A stretch of 64,000 bases of DNA from Methylocystis sp. (GCA_022843405.1 JALHNQ010000007.1:33608-97607), one strand, 5' to 3'. Positions 47,302 through 56,964 are shown, counted from the stretch's first letter. The notes: generated from the letters alone by a model not told the origin. Program-made: numbers and translations.

Positions 47302-49335
47302 ATGACCAACCCCTTCTATTGTCTGCACACGCACGGTTTCGTTCGGGCCGCCGTCGCGACGCCGCATGTCAGAGTCGCCGATCCGGCGTTCAACCTGGCG
47401 CGGACGATCGAATTAGCGCGGGAAGCCGATACCCATGGCGCCTCGCTCGTGCTGTTCCCCGAATTGGGGCTGTCCTCCTACGCAATCGATGATCTCCTGC
47501 ACCAGGACGCGCTGCTCGACGCCGTCGAGGCGGCGCTTGCCGAACTCATCGAGGCGTCTTGCGGCATTCACCCGCTGATCGTCGTCGGCGCGCCGCTGCG
47601 TCATCGCGGCCGCCTGTATAATTGCGGCGTCGCGATCCTGCGCGGCCGCGTGCTCGCGGTGACGCCGAAGGTCTATCTGCCGAATTATCGCGAATTTTAC
47701 GAACAGCGGCATTTCGCCTCCGGCGCCTTCGTCGCCGGCGAAGAGATCGAAATCGCCGGACAAACTACGCCCTTCGGCTCTGACACGCTTCTCGAAGCGA
47801 CGGATTTCCCTGGCCTCGTCATCCATATGGAAATCTGCGAGGACGTGTGGGTTCCGATCCCGCCTTCGGCGCGCGCGGCGCTCGCGGGCGCGACCGTGCT
47901 GCTCAATCTTTCGGCGTCGAACGCGATCGTCGGCAAGTCGGACTATCGCGAAACGCTCTGCGCGGCGCATTCGGCGCGCTGCCTTGCGGCCTATCTCTAT
48001 TCGGCGGCGGGGCAGGGCGAGTCGACGACCGATCTCGCCTGGGACGGCGAAGCGCTGATCTGCGAGAAGGGCGACGTTCTCGCCAAGGCGCCGCGCTTTT
48101 CCGATGAGCCGCAACTGACGCTCGCCGACATCGACATTGGCTGTCTTCTCGCCGAGCGCATGCGGCAAGGGACATTCGGGGCTTGCGCCGACGTGGAGCA
48201 GGGCGCGACGCGCTATCGCCGCATCCCGATTGAACTCGCGGCGACTTGCGATCGCGATCTTGGGTTTTTGCGCGAGGTCGGGCGCTTCCCCTTCGTGCCG
48301 TCCAACGAAGCGCGACTGGCCGAACTCTGTTTCGAGGCTTTCAACATCCAGTCGCATGGGCTCGAACAGCGCCTGCGCGCCGCGCAGATCAAGAAGGTCG
48401 TGATCGGCGTCTCCGGCGGGTTGGATTCGACGCAGGCGCTGCTGGTGGCGGCGACGGCGATGGATGCGCTCGGCCTCCCGCGCGAAAATGTGCTGGGCTT
48501 CACTTTGCCAGCCTTCGCCACGAGCGAACGCACCAGAGCCAACGCCTGGCGGCTGATGCGGGCGCTTGGCGTCACCGCGCAGGAAATCGACGTGACCGCC
48601 ACGTGCAGGCAGATGCTCGTCGATATCGACCATCCCGCCGCGCGCGGGGAAGCGGTTTACGACGCGACTTACGAGAATGTGCAGGCAGGGGCGCGCACGT
48701 CGCTATTATTTCGGCTCGCCAATCGCCATGGCGCGATTGTCGTCGGCACCGGCGATCTCTCGGAACTCGCGCTCGGCTGGTGCACCTATGGCGTCGGCGA
48801 TCAAATGTCGCATTACAACGTCAACGCCTCGGTCCCCAAGACGCTCATCCAGCATCTCATCCGCTGGTGCGCTCGCGACGCGCGCTTCGGCACGGAAACG
48901 GCGGCCGTGCTCAAGGACGTGCTTGCGACGGAAATTTCGCCCGAGCTGGTGCCCGGCGAAACGACGCAGCGCACGGAGGAGACGGTTGGGCCCTACGCCC
49001 TGCAGGACTTCAATATTTACTATGCGACGCGCTACGGATTCACGCCGGCGAAGATCGCCTTTCTCGCCTGGCGCGCCTGGCGGCATGCGGCCGCCGGATC
49101 ATGGCCGAGCAGCATCGCCGAAAAGGACAAGGTCTCCTATGAACTGTCGACGATCAAGCATTGGCTGGGCGTTTTCGTGAAGCGTTTCTTCGAGGCCAGC
49201 CAGTTCAAACGGTCGGCGCTGCCGAACGGCCCGAAAGTGAGTTCGGGAGGATCGCTCTCGCCGCGGGGCGATTGGCGCGCGCCGTCGGATTCGAGCGCCG
49301 ACGCCTGGTTGCGCTCGCTCGACGACATTCCCTGA
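47302..49335 (+). CDS. nadE: Glutamine-dependent NAD+ synthase
   Basis: A 677-residue two-domain enzyme that amidates nicotinate-adenine dinucleotide. The N-terminal nitrilase-type glutaminase shows the Glu/Lys/Cys triad: [25 protein letters not shown] and [10 protein letters not shown]. The C-terminal synthetase has the P-loop-like [13 protein letters not shown], and later [15 protein letters not shown]. Ammonia passes between the sites. It starts with [21 protein letters not shown], as in other alphaproteobacterial long-type enzymes. An upstream in-frame start at 47251 is less likely. Confidence 0.95.
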   Translation: MTNPFYCLHTHGFVRAAVATPHVRVADPAFNLARTIELAREADTHGASLVLFPELGLSSYAIDDLLHQDALLDAVEAALAELIEASCGIHPLIVVGAPLRHRGRLYNCGVAILRGRVLAVTPKVYLPNYREFYEQRHFASGAFVAGEEIEIAGQTTPFGSDTLLEATDFPGLVIHMEICEDVWVPIPPSARAALAGATVLLNLSASNAIVGKSDYRETLCAAHSARCLAAYLYSAAGQGESTTDLAWDGEALICEKGDVLAKAPRFSDEPQLTLADIDIGCLLAERMRQGTFGACADVEQGATRYRRIPIELAATCDRDLGFLREVGRFPFVPSNEARLAELCFEAFNIQSHGLEQRLRAAQIKKVVIGVSGGLDSTQALLVAATAMDALGLPRENVLGFTLPAFATSERTRANAWRLMRALGVTAQEIDVTATCRQMLVDIDHPAARGEAVYDATYENVQAGARTSLLFRLANRHGAIVVGTGDLSELALGWCTYGVGDQMSHYNVNASVPKTLIQHLIRWCARDARFGTETAAVLKDVLATEISPELVPGETTQRTEETVGPYALQDFNIYYATRYGFTPAKIAFLAWRAWRHAAAGSWPSSIAEKDKVSYELSTIKHWLGVFVKRFFEASQFKRSALPNGPKVSSGGSLSPRGDWRAPSDSSADAWLRSLDDIP

Positions 49336-49345
49336 CGCTGCGGGG

Positions 49346-49369
49346 CCGGCCGCTTGCGGAGGCGGCCGG
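49346..49369 (+). terminator. GC-rich hairpin after nadE
   Basis: An eight-base stem (CCGGCCGC/GCGGCCGG) with an eight-base loop lies 11 bp behind the nadE stop. No T-tract follows. It could terminate nadE transcription by itself or with Rho. Confidence 0.45.
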
Positions 49370-49396
49370 GCGATTTGCCAAGAAAGAGGACGAACG

Positions 49397-49570
49397 TCAG
49401 GCGCGCCGGATCAGGCCGAGGACCACCGAGACGATCAATAGAACCAGCGCAAACCAGAACAACAGTCGCGCGCCTTCGACCGCGACCCCGGCGACGCCTC
49501 CGAAGCCGAGAAATCCGGCGATGAGAGCAACGACCAGGAACACGACGGCCCAATAAAGAAGGTTGCCCAT
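49397..49570 (-). CDS. DUF1328 (UPF0391) small membrane protein
   Basis: A 57-residue protein with two membrane helices: MGNLLYWAVVFLVVALIAGF, LGFGGVAGVAVEGARLLFWF, then ALVLLIVSVVLGLIRRA. The glycine-rich turn FLGFGGVAG is the mark of the DUF1328 family, widespread in proteobacteria and often induced by envelope or osmotic stress. A strong ribosome-binding site (GGAGGTTAAA before the ATG) supports it. The gene converges with nadE. Confidence 0.88.
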   Translation of the reverse strand: MGNLLYWAVVFLVVALIAGFLGFGGVAGVAVEGARLLFWFALVLLIVSVVLGLIRRA

Positions 49571-49734
49571 TTTAACCTCCGCGATTTAACTTACGTCATA
49601 GAACGCGGTTACTGCTCACATGTTCCGAAGCCGAAAAAGCGCGGAACTGAGGGAACAAACTGCTCAGGTTTCGACGCCGCCAAAATTGGCGTTAGAATAC
49701 TTGACGGCATCCACGTCACTTGCCCTTGGACGTC

Positions 49735-50400
49735 ATGTGCTATTCGCTTGAGGCAAGCATTACCGCCGGGTTCGGGCTGGGACTGGCCGGCTACGGCATG
49801 GTCGCGAAAGCGCTGCGCCATGACCGGCGCATGTTGCTGTTCGCCCTGTTTCCACTGGTTTTTTCGGCGCATCAATTCGTCGAGGCGGCGGTGTGGTTCA
49901 CCCGCAGCGATCCGGTCGCCGGCCAGCCGTTCCGCTATCTCTATACGCTGATCGCCTTTACGATGTGGCCGGTGTTGACGCCTTTGGCCGCCGCTTATGC
50001 GGAATCCGATCCGGAACGAAAGCGTATTTGGCTGACCATGGGCGGCGTAGGCTTCGTTCTGGCCGCCTATCTTATCGCCAAGCTTTTCGGCGCCGACGGC
50101 ATCGACTTGTCGGTATATCGGCATTCCCTCGCCTATGACCCGTTGTTCGAACGTCCGCCGCTCGTGACCGATTTTCTCTATCTCCTGCTGACTGTGACGC
50201 CGCTCATTCTCAGCGATCGCAGGGCGATCAATGTTTTCGGAGTTGCGGTGTTGACCACGTTTTTCCTAGCGCTCGCATTCAATCGGCCGGCCTGGTATTC
50301 CGTCTGGTGTCTCGCCGCCGCCCTGTTCAGCTTGATTATCGCGCTCGCGATCGAAGAGGCGCGCAGCTCCGACTACGACGAACTGGAAATGCAGCGTTAG
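49735..50400 (+). CDS. DUF6629-like integral membrane protein
   Basis: A 221-residue protein with about seven membrane helices. The start MCYSLEASITAGFGLGLAGY resembles the MCFSA-type opening of DUF6629 proteins, and the helix with HQFVEAAVWFTRSD matches a second conserved place of that family. The role is unknown. I chose the ATG at 49735 rather than the TTG at 49720 because the family starts with Met-Cys. It is divergent from the DUF1328 gene, 164 bp away. Confidence 0.75.
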   Translation: MCYSLEASITAGFGLGLAGYGMVAKALRHDRRMLLFALFPLVFSAHQFVEAAVWFTRSDPVAGQPFRYLYTLIAFTMWPVLTPLAAAYAESDPERKRIWLTMGGVGFVLAAYLIAKLFGADGIDLSVYRHSLAYDPLFERPPLVTDFLYLLLTVTPLILSDRRAINVFGVAVLTTFFLALAFNRPAWYSVWCLAAALFSLIIALAIEEARSSDYDELEMQR

Positions 50401-50460
50401 AGCATTTTCCGCCGAAGTGGATGCCGGTTCGGCGTAGAAAATGCGTCAATTCAATAAGTT

Positions 50461-50499
50461 AGATCGCATTCATGAATCGAAGATTCGTGAATGCGATCT
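50461..50499. terminator. Long hairpin between convergent genes
   Basis: AGATCGCATTCATGAATC and GATTCGTGAATGCGATCT form an 18-bp stem with one mismatch and a GAA loop, overlapping the last codon of dat. It lies between two convergent genes and would end transcripts from either side. The stretch before it (50401-50450, GCATTTTCCGCCGAAGTGG with inverted GTAGAAAATGC) resembles a common Rhizobiales short repeat. Confidence 0.75.
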
Positions 50500-51391
50500 A
50501 GCGCGCAGCGCCAGGGTTCATCGCCCATTCGATATAAAGCGCTCGAAGCAGGCGACTCCTCGCGCCCGGCGCGCCTGAACCGATGGGACGACCGTCGATC
50601 GAGACGACCGGCAGGACGAGATTGGAGGCGCTGGTGAGAAAGGCCTCCTTCGCCTCATAGGCCTCAGTGACCGAGAAGCTGCGATCCTCGAGCGTTAGTC
50701 CTTCGCGCGCCGCGAGCGATTGCACGGCTTTGCGGGTGCAGCCGGGGAGAATCGCAGTTGAATTTTGACGGGTCACGAGCGTGTCCGACTTGGTGAGGAT
50801 GAAGGCGGTCGAGGACGAACCTTCGGTCACGTAGCCGTCGTCATCGACCATCCAGGCTTCCTGACAATCGGCGTCGAGCGCCGCTTGCTTTGCCAGCACC
50901 TGGGCGAGAAGCGCGACGGCTTTGATGTCGCGCCGCGCCCAGCGCATATCGGGCACGGTGAGGACCTTCACGCCGGTTTCGGCGGCGGACGAGGCGAGAA
51001 TGTTCTTCTTCGTCGCGAAGGCGATGAATGTCGGCGTCGCTCCGCTCGGAAAACCGAAGTCGCGATCGCCGGCCGCGCCTCTGGTGATCTGCAGATAGAC
51101 GAGGCCTTCGTTCAATTCGTTTCTTGCGACGAGTTCGGCTTCGACGTCCGCAATCGTTTGGATTGGAAGTGGACTCTCGATACGAAGTTCGCGCAACGAT
51201 TTCTCAAGCCGCGACAGATGCGCCTCATTGTCGATAAGCCTTCCGCCGATGACGGCGGCGACTTCATAGACGCCGTCCGCGAAGAGGAATCCGCGGTCAA
51301 GAATCGATACGCGCGCCTCGGCAAGAGGAAGGTAGGCGCCATTCACATATGCGATTTCAGGCAAGGTCGGCTCCGGGCGAAGGCTTTGCAA
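50498..51391 (-). CDS. dat: D-amino acid aminotransferase
   Basis: A 297-residue fold-type IV PLP transaminase that makes D-alanine or D-glutamate for cell wall or catabolism. It opens with the family pattern EIAYVNGAYLPLAEARVSILDRGFLFADGVYE. The PLP lysine is in RRDIKAVALL. The phosphate-binding motif near VTEGSSSTAFIL and the final LPGCTRKAVQSL are present. Branched-chain aminotransferase is the other member of this fold; the loop RGFLFADGVYEV favours the D-type. It is divergent from the GCS2 gene across about 150 bp. Confidence 0.87.
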   Translation of the reverse strand: MQSLRPEPTLPEIAYVNGAYLPLAEARVSILDRGFLFADGVYEVAAVIGGRLIDNEAHLSRLEKSLRELRIESPLPIQTIADVEAELVARNELNEGLVYLQITRGAAGDRDFGFPSGATPTFIAFATKKNILASSAAETGVKVLTVPDMRWARRDIKAVALLAQVLAKQAALDADCQEAWMVDDDGYVTEGSSSTAFILTKSDTLVTRQNSTAILPGCTRKAVQSLAAREGLTLEDRSFSVTEAYEAKEAFLTSASNLVLPVVSIDGRPIGSGAPGARSRLLRALYIEWAMNPGAAR

Positions 51392-51544
51392 ATCTACCGC
51401 AGCGCTTGTCGCTTGTCCCGCCGCTTCCGGTTTTATCGATAAGGCCGACGGACTACATTAGAACGATCCGCGGCGGATCGGCCTTGGGCGTCTTGCGAAG
51501 ACGGTCGCGCAACGCCGCTGCGCACATGGCCGGAGGGCGAAGCT

Positions 51545-52957
51545 TTGGGCGAAGAAATCAAGACGACGGGCTTCACCCCGTCCGACAAGGCGCGTTTCGC
51601 CAGCCGGCTTGCGCAGGAAACAGTTCTCGCCCGGACGCTCCATGAGCAGGGTAAATTCTCGCGCGACGGCCACATGGTGGGGTTCGAAATCGAAACATGG
51701 ATCGTCGATCACAATTATGCGCCGTCCTCGATCAACCAGAATGTCCTCGAAGCCCTCAATCACCCGCTTGTCGTGCCGGAACTGTCGCGATTTAACCTCG
51801 AGTTGAATTGCGCGCCGTTCCGCCTTGCAGGCGACGCGCTGACGCAAGCGCATGAATCGCTGACGCGCCTCTGGGCGACATGCAATGACGTCGCTCATCG
51901 GCTCGACGCCAATCTCGTGCTGATCGGCACGCTGCCGACGATCCGCGACTCCGATCTGACGCTGGCCAATATGTCGCCGCTCAACCGCTACTACGCGCTG
52001 AACCAGGAGGTGCTGCGGCTTCGCGGCGGTCATCCGCTGCATGTCAACATCGCCGGCCGCGACCGGCTCGCCTCCGTCCATACCGACGTGATGCTGGAGG
52101 CGGCGACGACGTCGTTTCAGATCCATCTCAAGGCGCCAGCCGATCTGGCGCATCTCTATTACAACGCTTCGATCGCGGCATCGGGGCCGATTCTCGCGGC
52201 CTGCGGCAACGCGCCCTTCCTGTTCGGCAAGGCGTTGTGGGAGGAAACGCGCATTCCGCTTTTCGAACAGGCGGTGAAGGCGCCGGGTCCGGCCAGGGTC
52301 TCGATGGGATTGGGCTATGCCACGCGATCTCTGATCGAAATCTTCGAGGAGAATTTGCGCGACTATGACGCGCTCTTGCCGATGGCTTTTGACGATCCGC
52401 CGAAGGCGATGCGGCATCTGCGCCTGCATAATGGCGTCATCTGGCGCTGGAATCGCCCGCTGATCGGCTTCGACGAGAGCGGAGCGCCGCATTTGCGCAT
52501 CGAGCACCGCATCCTGCCGGCGGGTCCGACCTTTATCGACATGATGGCGAACGCGGCGCTTTATCTCGGCCTCGCGCGCGCGCTCGCCATGGCTGGAGAC
52601 GGCGCGGGAGGCGACGGCGCGGGAGGGCTGGCGTTCAAAGACGCCAGGCGTAACTTCTATTCCGCGGCGCGTTTTGGCCTCGATGCGCGGCTCGACTGGC
52701 CGGGGTCGGGCGAAATCGCAGCGGATCGACTGCTGCTCGAGCGTCTCATTCCCGAGGCCAGGGCAGGGCTTCGCGATCTGGACGTCGCCGAAGGCGACTT
52801 CCTCGATATCTTCGAGGCGCGGGTGCGAACGCGACAAACGGGCGCGGCCTGGCAGCGAAAAGCGCTTGAGGCGCGCGGCGGCGATCTTTATGCCCTGATG
52901 GCGGCCTATTGCGAGCGCCAGCGGAGCGGCGCGCCGGTCCATCAATGGGAAACATGA
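51545..52957 (+). CDS. Glutamate-cysteine ligase 2-family carboxylate-amine ligase
   Basis: A 470-residue protein of the GCS2 family. The ATP/metal part starts with MVGFEIETWIVDHNY, then FNLELNCAP and HPLHVNIAGRDRLA, and the C-terminal half has LRIEHRILPAGPTFIDMMANAA. Family members join the gamma-carboxyl of glutamate to an amine; not all make glutathione. The start is TTG at 51545. The gene ends in an ATGA overlap with an M14 deacylase gene, and such pairs occur elsewhere with uncharacterised function. I therefore give no gene symbol. Confidence 0.8.
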   Translation: MGEEIKTTGFTPSDKARFASRLAQETVLARTLHEQGKFSRDGHMVGFEIETWIVDHNYAPSSINQNVLEALNHPLVVPELSRFNLELNCAPFRLAGDALTQAHESLTRLWATCNDVAHRLDANLVLIGTLPTIRDSDLTLANMSPLNRYYALNQEVLRLRGGHPLHVNIAGRDRLASVHTDVMLEAATTSFQIHLKAPADLAHLYYNASIAASGPILAACGNAPFLFGKALWEETRIPLFEQAVKAPGPARVSMGLGYATRSLIEIFEENLRDYDALLPMAFDDPPKAMRHLRLHNGVIWRWNRPLIGFDESGAPHLRIEHRILPAGPTFIDMMANAALYLGLARALAMAGDGAGGDGAGGLAFKDARRNFYSAARFGLDARLDWPGSGEIAADRLLLERLIPEARAGLRDLDVAEGDFLDIFEARVRTRQTGAAWQRKALEARGGDLYALMAAYCERQRSGAPVHQWET

Positions 52958-53997
52958 GAAGCAAATTGACTGACGCGCCCTGCGCCCTGTTCGACCGGCT
53001 GCCCGACGGATTTCTCGACTGCCCCGCCAACCGCCTGAAGGAAATCCTGCCTCGACCAACCCTGTTCGATCTTCCAGGCCGCGATCCGCAACCGCTGTTC
53101 GTCTCGACCCTGCTGCATGGAAATGAAACCAGCGGGCTTATCGCGGTGCAGGAGACGCTGCGCCGGCACGCCGAGCGGGGACTGAGCAGATCGCTGATCC
53201 TGTTCATCGGCAATGTCGATGCAGCGGCCGAGAATGTGCGAGCGCTGCCGGGTCAGCGCGACTTCAACCGGGTTTGGCCGGGCACGGCGTTTCCCGACGA
53301 TCCGCTCGCGCATATGGCGCAGTGGATATATGACTACGTCGCGAAGCGCGACGCTTTCGCCGCCGTCGATATCCACAACAACACCGGCTTCAATCCGCAT
53401 TACAGCTGCATCAGCAAGCTTGACGTGAAATATGTCGCGCTCGCGCAGCTGTTTTCCCGCATCGTGGTGCTGTTTCAGCGCCCGCGGGGGACCTGCTCGG
53501 CGGCTTACGCCGAACTCTGCCCGGCGATCACCGTCGAATGCGGCAAATCGGGACTGGAGGCGGGCACCCAACATGTCGTCGAGTTGCTGGACGCCTGCCT
53601 CTCGATCGCACAGCTTCCCAGCCATCCGCCGGCCTCGCGCGACGTGGAGTTGCTGCGCACGCACGCCATCGTGAAGCCTCCCGCCGGCGCAAGCTTTTCA
53701 TTTGATGGAACGCCGGCGGATTTTCTCTTCCGTCCGGACATCGACCATCTCAATTTCAGCGAATTGGCCGCCGGCGCCTCATTCGGCGCGCTCGGTGACG
53801 GAGAGGCGCGGCTCGACGTCCTGCCGGGCGACGGATATGACACGCAGCCGATCGACTATTTCGATTACGCTGGCGGCGAAATCCGACTTTCGCGTCCGGC
53901 GATCCCCGCGATGCTGACGGTGGACCGGCGCGCGGTTCAGCAGGATTGCCTGTGCTATCTGATGCATCGCATCGGCATGGACGGCGCTTGCAAATAA
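52954..53997 (+). CDS. M14-family succinylglutamate desuccinylase/aspartoacylase
   Basis: A 347-residue zinc hydrolase. The metal ligands are visible as His/Glu in LLHGNETSG and His in DIHNNTGFNP, with ITVECGKSGLEAGT as the catalytic-Glu segment near the end of the fold. The AstE/AspA branch hydrolyses N-acyl amino acids. The four-base overlap ATGA with the GCS2 gene implies translational coupling; the two may make and break, or jointly modify, a gamma-glutamyl compound. An ATG at 52945 is an alternative start. Confidence 0.82.
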   Translation: MRSKLTDAPCALFDRLPDGFLDCPANRLKEILPRPTLFDLPGRDPQPLFVSTLLHGNETSGLIAVQETLRRHAERGLSRSLILFIGNVDAAAENVRALPGQRDFNRVWPGTAFPDDPLAHMAQWIYDYVAKRDAFAAVDIHNNTGFNPHYSCISKLDVKYVALAQLFSRIVVLFQRPRGTCSAAYAELCPAITVECGKSGLEAGTQHVVELLDACLSIAQLPSHPPASRDVELLRTHAIVKPPAGASFSFDGTPADFLFRPDIDHLNFSELAAGASFGALGDGEARLDVLPGDGYDTQPIDYFDYAGGEIRLSRPAIPAMLTVDRRAVQQDCLCYLMHRIGMDGACK

Positions 53998-54016
53998 CGC
54001 GCATTCGAAAGCGCGC

Positions 54017-54397
54017 CTAAGGCTTCTCCGGCCGAACGTCCTCGATGACGTAAAGGCCCTTTGCGTCGCGACTGATCGTGAATTTGATCTTCATACCCTT
54101 CGACAGGCTTGAGAGATCGACGTTCGGAGCGACGCGAAACGCCATCGTCATGGGCGACATTTCCAAAGGACCAGAGACCGGCCCATGGGTGATCATGATC
54201 CGTCGCTCGTCGGCGTCTATGGCCCTGACGACGCCGTCGCCATTACCGGTTGTCTTGCCTGTCGTCTCCGCGGCTTGGGCGATGACGAAGCGCGTCGCGT
54301 CATGGACCGCCGTGTTGGCCGAAGCGGCGCCGCCGATCCCAACGGAAACAGCGACGCTCGCCGCGACGAGCCAAAATCTAAAGCGCATGGTCCTCAT
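54017..54397 (-). CDS. CusF-like periplasmic copper-binding protein
   Basis: A 126-residue exported protein. The signal (FWLVAASVAVSVGIGGAASA) is followed by a short linker and the CusF/EcuM fold: GDGVVRAIDADERRIMITHG, SPMTMAFRV (the Met-x-Met copper ligands) and the final strand KFTISRDAKGLYVIEDVR. CusF hands Cu(I) or Ag(I) to efflux or to target proteins. It follows csp1 by 31 bp on the same strand, so storage and trafficking of copper may be co-expressed. Confidence 0.85.
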   Translation of the reverse strand: MRTMRFRFWLVAASVAVSVGIGGAASANTAVHDATRFVIAQAAETTGKTTGNGDGVVRAIDADERRIMITHGPVSGPLEMSPMTMAFRVAPNVDLSSLSKGMKIKFTISRDAKGLYVIEDVRPEKP

Positions 54398-54428
54398 CGC
54401 GGCTCTCAGTCTTGCCGCATCGCGTCGG

Positions 54429-54875
54429 CTAGGCCTTGCGGCACTCTTCGGCGCATTTTTGGCACGCTTTGCCGCAGGCCACGCATTCGGCGATCTTCGG
54501 AAACTTGTCGCATTGCTTCTTGCAGTCCTCGCAAATCAAAGCGACCGTTTTCGCCAGCGCGACGGCGTGCGTCGAGTTGAGCGCCGCCAGCGATGCGAGC
54601 GCGTTGCATGCAGCGACTAGCTGCAGCGAGGCGTCCGCGCATTCGGCCATGCTCGTGTCTTTCATCGCGAACATGCCAAGACAGTGCCGAAGGCAGTCAT
54701 TGCCCGTGGCCACGCAGTCAATGGTGGCCTTTTCAAGCTCTTTGTAAAGAGCCGGATGCATATCCTCCATTTTGGCGCTGCCGGCTTCCTCAGCGAACGC
54801 TTGAGTGGCGAAGGCTTGAGTGGCCGACGCGACCGCGGCGGCGGATCCGACAGCAATAAATTCACGACGTTGCAT
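54429..54875 (-). CDS. csp1: Copper storage protein Csp1 (four-helix bundle, Tat-exported)
   Basis: A 148-residue protein. A Tat signal (RREFIAVGSAAAVA) is followed by a helical mature part with 13 cysteines: 54, 61, 65, 79, 90, 115, 118, 122, 131, 134, 138, 141 and 145. Csp1 of Methylosinus trichosporium has the same number, all pointing into a four-helix bundle that holds many Cu(I) ions. In methanotrophs it stores copper for particulate methane monooxygenase. GGAGAGAGACC precedes the ATG. I found no copper-responsive operator that I could recognise in the 90 bp upstream. Confidence 0.93.
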   Translation of the reverse strand: MQRREFIAVGSAAAVASATQAFATQAFAEEAGSAKMEDMHPALYKELEKATIDCVATGNDCLRHCLGMFAMKDTSMAECADASLQLVAACNALASLAALNSTHAVALAKTVALICEDCKKQCDKFPKIAECVACGKACQKCAEECRKA

Positions 54876-54965
54876 GGTCTCTCTCCAAGTGGCATCACTT
54901 CAGGCTTCACTGACGCTGACGCGTAACGCCGACGGCGCCGCTGAGCGACATCGGGATGACTGAAC

Positions 54966-55580
54966 TCATGCCGCTTCCGCGCTACGGCGAAAGATCACGC
55001 TGAGATTGTTGGCGGGCATTTCCACGACCTGGGGGTCCCCAAATCCTTTCCTGCGCCCGAGTTCTGCGACCTTTTCAAGATCACGGACGCCCCAGTCGGC
55101 GTTGCGCGCACGAAGGCTCGCGTCGAACTCCGCATTGCTTGGCGCGGTGTGCGCGTCTCCTCGCCTGTATGGACCATATAGATAGAGCGGCGCGCTTGCA
55201 GGCAAGGTCCCGCGCGCGCCCTCGAATAAGCTTTCGGTCGCGCGCCACGGCGAAATGTGAATCATATTGATGCAGATCATGGCGTCAGCGGCGCTGATAG
55301 GCCAGGGAAATCTTTGGACGTCGAGCGCCAGCGGCGCACGGACATTGGCGACTCCGGCGGCGGCGATCCATGCTGCAATGCTCTCCCGCGCTTCGGCGCT
55401 CGGGTCGGATGGGCAAAATGTCATATGGGGGAACGCCGCCGCAAAAAATGCAACGTGCTCGCCGGCGCCGCTTGCGATTTCGAGAACCAGCCCCTTCGCG
55501 GGCAGAATTTCGCGCAGGACATCGACAATCGGTCCTCGATTGCGAGCGGTCGATGACGCGAAGATGCGCTTGTCGTTCAT
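54966..55580 (-). CDS. DUF938 SAM-dependent methyltransferase-like protein
   Basis: A 204-residue protein of the DUF938 family: KRIFASSTARNRGPIVDVLR, then the SAM motif VLEIASGAGEHVAFFAAAFP, DVQRFPWPISAADAMICINM and the SPWRATESLFEGARGTL region. The family has a class I fold and no assigned substrate. I took the ATG at 55580 because AGAGAGTTCT precedes it; 55601 is in frame. The 313 bp between it and the next gene (55581-55893) contain only a weak short frame near 55722-55800 that I do not support. Confidence 0.8.
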   Translation of the reverse strand: MNDKRIFASSTARNRGPIVDVLREILPAKGLVLEIASGAGEHVAFFAAAFPHMTFCPSDPSAEARESIAAWIAAAGVANVRAPLALDVQRFPWPISAADAMICINMIHISPWRATESLFEGARGTLPASAPLYLYGPYRRGDAHTAPSNAEFDASLRARNADWGVRDLEKVAELGRRKGFGDPQVVEMPANNLSVIFRRSAEAA

Positions 55581-55893
55581 AGAACTCTCTTGATCGCGCA
55601 ATCGACGCTGAGTGTCGAAATTTTAGCGCTGTTCGATCGCAGGCTCGTGACGTGCGGAAATACGAAGCGCGTCACGACCTCCGGCGCGCGCCTGCAGGGG
55701 CCTATTCAAGAAAGGCGCCGATCAAGACCATAGCGCGCTTGTGAGGCGTTCGACTTCGAGTGGAGCCCAACCGATCCGCATCATCTCTTCCTCCTGATGA
55801 ACGACCTGCAGCGCCGCTCGGCGACTGGGGGGCAAAATGCTCGCCTTGGTTGAGGGGTTGAGATCATTCGCGTTCAAATAATCACGGCGCGAT

Positions 55894-56859
55894 CTATTTT
55901 GCGACAAGCTCGAATGTGGCGACGACTGGCGCGTGAAGCGACGCGTCGACGAATTCTTCCGCATAGACCTCATCCTGGAGCCCCTGGTTCAAAATTGTGG
56001 TTTCGCGCCAGGTGGCGGCGAGCGCAGGCGAAGCGAGCAGGTGGTCGATCAGCGTCGGGCGGCCTGCATGGATGACGGTGAAGCGCCTTGACGGTTCGAC
56101 GCGCTCTTCCAGGGGTACGAGAATGCGCGACCCCCCCGCGCCTTCATCCTGCCCGCCGCGCAGCAGTCGCGTCGGCGCGTCATGCGCGTCGGCGTTGAAG
56201 TCGCCGGCGACGGCGATGAGCGCATTCGGCTCCGCGTCGAACAGCGTCTCGGCGAATAGCCGCCCTTCCAGCGCCTGGCCCTCGCGCTTGAGCGCCGCCA
56301 CGAACTGCCCTTCGATTTGCGCCCGGCTTGACCCCAGCCCGCGCGCCGTCGCCACAGGAATGGCGCGCGGCGCGCGCAGATGCAGATTGACGACATGGAG
56401 CGCGAGGCCATTGGGAAGCCCGACAGAAGCATAGAGCAGCGGCCTGTCCCAGACGATCTCCACCGGCTCGGATTGCGAGCCGTCCGCCTCGCGCGGCGGC
56501 GGCCAATCCCACCGCGCGACAATGTCGTGATGAATTTGGCGGCGCGCGCGCATCGGCCATCGTGAAAGGATCGCGAGATTGTGCACGTCGGCGGGGGCGT
56601 CGGCGCCGGGCCTCACGGTCGTCGCCCGATGAAAGGCCGCGTATCGCGTGGTCGCGAGCAACTGGTCGAGCGCGATATATTGCCTTGCGCCGCGCTTGTG
56701 AATGCGCTGCGCGTGGATTTCCTGCAGGCACAGTATATCGGCGTCGAGCGCCTCCAATAGCGGGCGCAGCGCGCTAGTTCGGCGCGCGAAAGCATCCAGC
56801 TTGGTCGCTGACCAATCGAGATTTTCGAGATTGAACGTCGCGAGCCGGAACGCTTGCAT
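55894..56859 (-). CDS. Endonuclease/exonuclease/phosphatase family protein
   Basis: A 321-residue EEP-fold protein: FRLATFNLENLDW, ADILCLQEIHAQ (metal Glu), VVNLHLRAPR, IAVAGDFNADAHDAP and final SLHAPVVATFEL with the usual His. No signal peptide is visible. It is unrelated in detail to the EEP gene at 22473, sharing only the fold motifs. The start region is back-to-back with the Crp/Fnr gene, about 105 bp between the two likely starts, so it is a candidate target of that regulator. Confidence 0.85.
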   Translation of the reverse strand: MQAFRLATFNLENLDWSATKLDAFARRTSALRPLLEALDADILCLQEIHAQRIHKRGARQYIALDQLLATTRYAAFHRATTVRPGADAPADVHNLAILSRWPMRARRQIHHDIVARWDWPPPREADGSQSEPVEIVWDRPLLYASVGLPNGLALHVVNLHLRAPRAIPVATARGLGSSRAQIEGQFVAALKREGQALEGRLFAETLFDAEPNALIAVAGDFNADAHDAPTRLLRGGQDEGAGGSRILVPLEERVEPSRRFTVIHAGRPTLIDHLLASPALAATWRETTILNQGLQDEVYAEEFVDASLHAPVVATFELVAK

Positions 56860-56964
56860 GGGCGATCATCGCCCGAACCTCCCCCATGCGCCAGCAGATT
56901 GCGCCTCGACGGCATCGACGTTTACCGGCAATATCGGCGACAATTTCCAATCCGGGAGCGCGAT

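Noticed and set aside
51458..53059. 533-codon minus-strand frame opposite the GCS2 ligase
   Set aside because: Complete overlap with a gene that has clear family motifs. GC-rich codon bias leaves the opposite frame open by chance.
55722..55973. Weak 83-codon frame between the DUF938 and EEP genes
   Set aside because: It overlaps the end of the EEP gene and has no ribosome-binding site, conserved pattern or codon bias.
56854..56964. TTG start giving the Crp/Fnr protein 37 extra residues
   Set aside because: It overlaps the divergent EEP start codon, and the GTG at 56965 has a ribosome-binding site and gives the family length.
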